Shown in pieces: positions 59,907 through 64,000 of a stretch of DNA of 64,000 nt (within the stretch, counting starts at the first letter, position 1; each line of letters opens with the position of its first letter). The notes beneath the pieces are model-generated. The model did not search any database. It saw nothing but the letters and a program-made list of their open reading frames with translations, and was not told the DNA's origin. This DNA comes from Caballeronia catudaia. GTDB taxonomy: Bacteria > Pseudomonadota > Gammaproteobacteria > Burkholderiales > Burkholderiaceae. The translations under genes were made by a program, and so were the position numbers. Location: NCBI RefSeq assembly GCF_001544755.2, contig NZ_FCOF02000001.1, positions 62,001-126,000 of the forward strand, in the 5' to 3' direction.

Positions 59907-61106
59907 TCACGTGATTTGCAACAGCAGTCCTTTCAGGTATTCGCCTTCCGGGAACGCCGTCAGCAGCGGATGATCGACGCCCGCGCCGAGGCGCTTGAGG
60001 ATGCGCGCATCGACGCGCGCGTCCGACGCCGCGCCCGCGACGATCTTCTGGAACAGCTCGGAATCGATCGCGCCCGAGCACGAATACGTGAAGAGCAGGC
60101 CGCCCGGACGCAGCAGCTTGAAGCCGCTCAAGTTGATGTCCTTGTACGCGCGCGCGGCGCGATCGACGGTTTCCTTCGACGGCGCGAACTTCGGCGGATC
60201 GAGCACGATCAGGTCGAAGCGCTGGCCTTCGTCGTAGAGACGGCGCAGCGTCTTGAAGGCATCGGCGTCGAGCCACTCGGCTTTTTGCGCGTCGAAACCA
60301 TTCGCCGTCACGTTCTCGCGCGCGAGCGCGAGCGCCTCGCCGGAAGAATCCACGGACACGACGCGCGTCGCGCCGCCTTTCAGGGCGGCGAGCGAAAAAC
60401 CGCCCGTATAGCAGAAGCAGTTGAGCACTTCGCGGCCCTGCGCGTTCTGCGCGACGAGCACGCGGTTGTCGCGTTGATCGACATAAAAACCTGTCTTGTG
60501 CCCGTTTCGCACATCGACGTGATAGCGCACGCCGCATTCATCGACGATCAAGGTCTCGGGCGGCGCGTCGCCGGCGAGCACGCCGGTCGTCTGCTCGAGC
60601 CCTTCCTTCTGGCGGATCGACACGTCCGAGCGCTCGTAGACGTTCGGGCAGCCGGTAGCCGCAGTCAACGCCTGCACGATGGGCTCTTTCCACGCTTCGA
60701 CGCCCGTCGCCATGAACTGGCAGACGAGCTGCGCGTGCGTGCCGTCATCCGCGACGTAGTAATCGACGATCAACCCCGGCAAGCCGTCCGCTTCGCCGAA
60801 GACGAGACGCGTGGCGCCCGTGTCCTTCACCATCGCCTGCCGATGCGCGACCGCGCGCTGCACGCGCCGCTTGAAGAACGCGTGATCGATGGGCTCGGCT
60901 TCATCGAACGTCCACACGCGCGCGCGAATCTGCGAGTGCGGGCTGTACGACGCGCGCGCGAGAAACCGTCCGTCCGCCGCGCGCACGACGACGGTCGCGC
61001 CCGGCGCGGGATCGCCGTCGACGCGCGCGATGGCGTTCGCGTAAATCCACGGATGGCGGCGAACGAGCGATCTGTCCTTCGCCGGCTTGAGCGTGATGGT
61101 GTTCAT
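59907..61106 (-). CDS. rlmI: 23S rRNA (cytosine-1962-C5)-methyltransferase, RlmI-like
   Basis: This 399-residue SAM-dependent methyltransferase has an N-terminal PUA domain (about 1-75, DRSLVRRHPWIYANAIARVD and AADGRFLARASY) and an RFM-like catalytic core. The core includes VLNCFCYTGGFSLAALKGGA as the SAM loop, VDSSGEAL, and LIVLDPPKFAPSK. FTYSCSGAI holds the catalytic Cys region. It fits RlmI (YccW). The start at 61106 (MNTITLKPAKDRSLVRR) is preferred to an upstream in-frame ATG. xerC ends 43 bp upstream in the same direction. Confidence 0.9.
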   Translation of the reverse strand: MNTITLKPAKDRSLVRRHPWIYANAIARVDGDPAPGATVVVRAADGRFLARASYSPHSQIRARVWTFDEAEPIDHAFFKRRVQRAVAHRQAMVKDTGATRLVFGEADGLPGLIVDYYVADDGTHAQLVCQFMATGVEAWKEPIVQALTAATGCPNVYERSDVSIRQKEGLEQTTGVLAGDAPPETLIVDECGVRYHVDVRNGHKTGFYVDQRDNRVLVAQNAQGREVLNCFCYTGGFSLAALKGGATRVVSVDSSGEALALARENVTANGFDAQKAEWLDADAFKTLRRLYDEGQRFDLIVLDPPKFAPSKETVDRAARAYKDINLSGFKLLRPGGLLFTYSCSGAIDSELFQKIVAGAASDARVDARILKRLGAGVDHPLLTAFPEGEYLKGLLLQIT

Positions 61107-61149
61107 TGCAATCCGGAGGCGGCGCCGATGAAACGAGGCGCTCGCGGAG

Positions 61150-62064
61150 TTAATCGCGCTTCTTCGCGCGCGGGTGCGCCGCATCGTAGACGCGCGCGAG
61201 ATGCTGAAAATCGAGCGACGTGTAAACCTGCGTGGCCGTGATGCTCGCGTGCCCGAGCAGTTCCTGCACCGCGCGCAGATCGCCGCTCGATTGCAGGACG
61301 TGCGTGGCGAACGAATGGCGCAGCACGTGCGGATGCACGTTCGACGGAATGCCCGCCTGCAGCGCGAGCCGCTTCACGCGCTCGCGCACCACGCCGGGCG
61401 CCATGCGGTTGCCGCGCACCGAGAGAAAAAGCGCGTGTTGATCGAGCTTCACGAACTCGTCGCGTACGCCGATCCATGCGCGCAACGCGTCGATCGCCTT
61501 GCGGCCGACCGGCACCTTGCGTTCGCGGTTTCCTTTGCCGCGGACGTGAACCTCGGCGCTGTCGAGATCGAGCCAGCTCACCGACGTTTCGACATGGCGA
61601 ACGTCGAGGCTCACCAGTTCCGCGAGCCGCAAGCCCGACGAGTAGAAGAGTTCGAGCATCGCCTGATCGCGCAGCGCTTCGGTCGTATCGGCGCGCGGCG
61701 CGTCCATCAGTTGTTGCGCGTGATCGACGGAAAGCGCCTTCGGCAGGGTTTTGTCGCGCTTCGGCGCGCGCACCGTCGCAACGGGATTCGCGGGCATTTC
61801 GATGCGCTCGGCGAGCCATCGATAAAACGCGCGCCACGCCGAGAGGCGATGCGCGATCGAACGCGACGACAATCCCGCCGCGTGCGCGCGCACGACCGCG
61901 CCGCGGATATCGGCGGCGGTCAGCGATTCGAGCGGACGGTTCTTCGCGAGCGCGCGCAGTTCGGAAAGTTCGTGCGTGTAGCCGCGGAGAGTATGTTCGG
62001 AGAGATGCCGCTGATGCTCAAGCATCGCGAGATAGTCGGCGATAACATCCGAGGCGGCGCTCAT
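61150..62064 (-). CDS. xerC: Tyrosine recombinase XerC
   Basis: XerC acts with XerD at dif to resolve chromosome dimers. The 304-residue protein has an N-terminal SAM-like core-binding domain (about 8-95: HQRHLSEHTLRGYTHELSEL). The catalytic domain carries SSGLRLAELVSLD (Arg), VHVRGKGNRERKVPVG (Lys), HVLRHSFATH (HxxR), ELLGHASITATQVY (His) and the Tyr nucleophile at QVYTSL. It follows a DUF484 gene after 2 bp, a conserved pairing (dapF-yigA-xerC in E. coli). The operon runs leftward from an acyltransferase gene. Confidence 0.96.
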   Translation of the reverse strand: MSAASDVIADYLAMLEHQRHLSEHTLRGYTHELSELRALAKNRPLESLTAADIRGAVVRAHAAGLSSRSIAHRLSAWRAFYRWLAERIEMPANPVATVRAPKRDKTLPKALSVDHAQQLMDAPRADTTEALRDQAMLELFYSSGLRLAELVSLDVRHVETSVSWLDLDSAEVHVRGKGNRERKVPVGRKAIDALRAWIGVRDEFVKLDQHALFLSVRGNRMAPGVVRERVKRLALQAGIPSNVHPHVLRHSFATHVLQSSGDLRAVQELLGHASITATQVYTSLDFQHLARVYDAAHPRAKKRD

Positions 62065-62066
62065 GC

Positions 62067-62786
62067 TCAGTGCGGCAGCAAGCGAGAAAGCGCCGCGCTC
62101 GCCAGCGCGCCGATCTGCATGAGGAAGTCGGTCGCCATGCCTTCGTGGAAGCGGCGCGGATCGGGCGAACCCATAACGAGCAGTCCGAAGCTCGGCGCAT
62201 CCGGGCCGGCCTGCGGATCGCGCAGTGCGATCAGCGAAACGGATTCGATCTTGCGGTCGATGTCGGACGGGCCGTCGCTCGGCGCGACCGTCGCCGATGC
62301 CGAATTGGCGGCGCCGAGCCACTGCGCGGCCGCGAAGCCCGTGTCGACGCCGCAGTAGGGCGTCGCGAGGCTGCTCGTGAAGAGGCGCACTTCCTCGCCG
62401 ACCTGGCGCGCGAAATCCGCCTGCCGATACGCTTCGTCGATATCCCACACGCGCAGCGCGGCATGCGGCACGTCGAAAACTTCGCACAGGCCTTTGCTGA
62501 TCGTCGCGGGAAGCGCGTACGGATCGCGCTGCGAAATCACGCGCACGGTCCAGCGGTTGAACTTGGTCGAGATGCTGTCGTTTTCGTGGCCGTAGCGCAG
62601 CAGTTCGGCGAGACGGCGTTCGAGCTGCTTGTTCTTGTCGCGCAGCATTTCCATCTGGCGCTCCTGCAGCGACACGGCGGCCTTGCCGTGCGGATTCGAG
62701 AGCCGGATGGTGCCGAGCAGTTCCGCATGCTCGGCGAAGAAATCGGGGTTGTCGAGCAGGTAGTCGGCGACTTCGCGTGGATTCAT
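62067..62786 (-). CDS. DUF484 family protein (YigA-like), GAF-fold
   Basis: This 239-residue protein matches DUF484: the N-terminal MNPREVADYLLDNPDFFAEHAELL and RLSNPHGKAAVSLQERQMEMLR are hallmarks. A short coiled coil (about 45-65) precedes a GAF-like domain that ends in FLMQIGALASAALSRLL. Its function is unknown; in many proteobacteria it sits between dapF and xerC, as here. The start at 62786 lies 16 bp after the dapF stop. Confidence 0.92.
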   Translation of the reverse strand: MNPREVADYLLDNPDFFAEHAELLGTIRLSNPHGKAAVSLQERQMEMLRDKNKQLERRLAELLRYGHENDSISTKFNRWTVRVISQRDPYALPATISKGLCEVFDVPHAALRVWDIDEAYRQADFARQVGEEVRLFTSSLATPYCGVDTGFAAAQWLGAANSASATVAPSDGPSDIDRKIESVSLIALRDPQAGPDAPSFGLLVMGSPDPRRFHEGMATDFLMQIGALASAALSRLLPH

Positions 62787-62802
62787 GATGACGTGGTTGC
62801 GT

Positions 62803-63675
62803 TTAAACGATGCGATCGAGCTCGATTTCGCCTTCGAAAACGGTCGCGGCTGGCCCTGCCATGAAAAGCGCGGCGGATTCGTCGCGCGCGCCGTCCCAGG
62901 TGATCGTGAGCGTGCCGCCGTGCGTGTCGACGCGCACGGGCGAATCGAGCAGACCGCGGCGGATGCCTGCCGCCACCGCCGCGCACGCGCCCGTGCCGCA
63001 CGCGAGCGTTTCGCCCGCGCCGCGCTCGTAGACGCGTAGCTTGACCGTTTGACGATCGACGATCTGCATGAAGCCCGCATTGACGCGCTTTGGAAAGCGC
63101 GCGTGACGCTCGATCAGGGGGCCTTCGGTCAGGACCGGATACGCCTCGACGTCGTCGACTGTTTGCACGGCGTGCGGATTGCCCATCGATACGGCCGAGA
63201 TCCAGCGTGTCTCACCGTTCACATCGAGCGGCCAGAGCGTGTCGTTGCCTTGCCGCATACCCTGGAGTGTCCGGGCATCGAAGGGCACGAGAGGCGGATC
63301 GAACACCGGCGTGCTCATGTCGACGACGACCTCGCCGTTCGCCTGCATCGTCAGCGTGATGACGCCGTTTTGCACCTGCACGCGCACGGTCGACGCGTCC
63401 GTCAGACCGCGATCGCGCACGAACTTCACGAAGCAGCGCGCGCCGTTGCCGCAGTGCTCGACTTCGCCGCCATCGCAATTGAAGATGCGGTATTTGAAGT
63501 CGACGCCGTCGATCGTCGGCTTTTCGACGAGCAGCAACTGGTCCGCGCCCACGCCGAAATGACGGTTCGCGAGCGCGCGCACCTGGCTCGCGCTCAGATC
63601 GAGCGTTTGCGTGTAGCCGTCGAGCACGACGAAATCGTTGCCCGCGCCTTGCATCTTTGTAAATTTGAGTCTCAT
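62803..63675 (-). CDS. dapF: Diaminopimelate epimerase DapF
   Basis: DapF converts LL- to meso-diaminopimelate for lysine and peptidoglycan synthesis. The 290-residue protein has [17 protein letters not shown] at the N-terminus. The two catalytic cysteines are in [11 protein letters not shown] (first) and [12 protein letters not shown] (second). MGNPHAV is also diagnostic. The ATG at 63675 gives a normal length. It heads the dapF-DUF484-xerC run, 61 bp after the acyltransferase gene. Confidence 0.97.
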   Translation of the reverse strand: MRLKFTKMQGAGNDFVVLDGYTQTLDLSASQVRALANRHFGVGADQLLLVEKPTIDGVDFKYRIFNCDGGEVEHCGNGARCFVKFVRDRGLTDASTVRVQVQNGVITLTMQANGEVVVDMSTPVFDPPLVPFDARTLQGMRQGNDTLWPLDVNGETRWISAVSMGNPHAVQTVDDVEAYPVLTEGPLIERHARFPKRVNAGFMQIVDRQTVKLRVYERGAGETLACGTGACAAVAAGIRRGLLDSPVRVDTHGGTLTITWDGARDESAALFMAGPAATVFEGEIELDRIV

Positions 63676-63736
63676 GGCCGCTATTGTATGTGAGCCGCAG
63701 CGCGGGGTTTCACGCCGATCGCGCGTGAATTCGGCC

Positions 63737-64000
63737 TCAATAAAAACCCGGCTCGCCCGGCGGCCGCGTCTTGAAGCGCTTGTGAACCCAATAATATTGC
63801 TCTGGCATGCGCGGAATCTGCTCTTCGAGGAACGCATTCATGCGGCGCGCATCGGCTTCGTCGTCGCCGGTGGGGTAGTTGTCCCACGGCTTGAAAATCT
63901 TCAGCCGATAACCCTTGTAGTCCGGCAGCACCTCGCCGATGAACGGCACGACCTGCGCCTTGCCCGCTTTCGCGAGCCGGCCAACGGCCGTCAGCGTGCA
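63737..64000 (-). CDS. lpxL: Lipid A lauroyl-type acyltransferase (LpxL/HtrB family), 3' part only
   Basis: Only the last 87 codons and the stop are in the window; the start lies beyond base 64000. [31 protein letters not shown] followed by [20 protein letters not shown] matches the C-terminal signature of the HtrB/LpxL family, where YYWVHKRFK is strongly conserved. These enzymes add a secondary acyl chain to lipid A (or lysophospholipids) at the inner membrane. Its place just upstream of dapF is usual in Burkholderia. Confidence 0.9.
   Translation of the reverse strand, partial: CTLTAVGRLAKAGKAQVVPFIGEVLPDYKGYRLKIFKPWDNYPTGDDEADARRMNAFLEEQIPRMPEQYYWVHKRFKTRPPGEPGFY

Noticed and set aside
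58602..61241. An 879-codon open frame on the plus strand
   Set aside because: It lies entirely opposite the COG0523 and RlmI-like genes, with no recognisable domain; high-GC shadow frame.

Overview
The window is GC-rich chromosomal DNA of a betaproteobacterium, most likely a Burkholderiaceae member of the Caballeronia/Paraburkholderia type. That call rests on the gene sequences and gene neighbourhoods (rsmG-mnmG-parA, a gspD-E-F-C-G-N type II secretion operon, a DUF3717 gene, a one-cysteine DksA and several Liv-type transporters). No database search was possible. Two perfect 16-bp parS sites beside parA place the window near the replication origin of the primary chromosome. No tRNA, rRNA, insertion sequence, prophage or CRISPR array was seen.

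Layout. 0-3.3 kb: the 5' part of parA, then rsmG and mnmG, with parS sites inside mnmG and just upstream of it. 3.3-9.7 kb: a leftward branched-chain amino acid type (Liv/HAAT) ABC transporter with a fused permease-ATPase and two tandem paralogous binding proteins. 9.7-10.2 kb: a gene-free stretch with a strong terminator and a probable short transcript. 10.2-15 kb: a second complete Liv-type transporter. 15.3-18.4 kb: a GMC oxidoreductase divergent from a LysR regulator, with a large palindromic repeat between them. 18.5-25.8 kb: single genes (CYTH protein, Lrp-type regulator, DUF3717 protein, two-component pair, SET-domain protein, old yellow enzyme, class I amidotransferase, Cys-rich MarR protein). 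25.8-29.7 kb: two long gene-poor spacers carrying DnaA boxes flank a Kef-like antiporter/YbdK-type ligase operon. 29.7-35.4 kb: an MnmC-like protein with a decayed methyltransferase half, a DedA-rhodanese fusion, HU, a COG0523 GTPase and a lytic transglycosylase.

35.8-47.2 kb is a complete rightward type II secretion operon (gspD-E-F-C-G-H-I-J-K-L-M-N, no gspO), with most start and stop codons overlapping. 47.2-52.1 kb holds multidrug efflux genes: an outer-membrane factor, a MarR repressor and an EmrB-type pump without a local EmrA adaptor, followed by a lipoprotein. 52.2-55.2 kb has gshA and ada. At 55.35 kb a promoter and a terminator bracket a probable 60-nt RNA carrying two anti-Shine-Dalgarno stretches. 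55.5-64 kb is leftward housekeeping: hslVU, dksA, a His-rich COG0523 metallochaperone, rlmI-like, and the lpxL-dapF-DUF484-xerC group.

The strongest candidates for something new are: (1) the anti-SD small RNA at 55.35 kb, and an 11-nt perfect match to a second short transcript at 10 kb; (2) a parS site that also forms the terminator hairpin of the liv operon; (3) an MnmC-like protein that has lost its methyltransferase motifs; (4) DnaA-box clusters close to parS; (5) a COG0523 GTPase without CxCC; (6) an ABC ATPase with Arg in place of the Walker A Lys.
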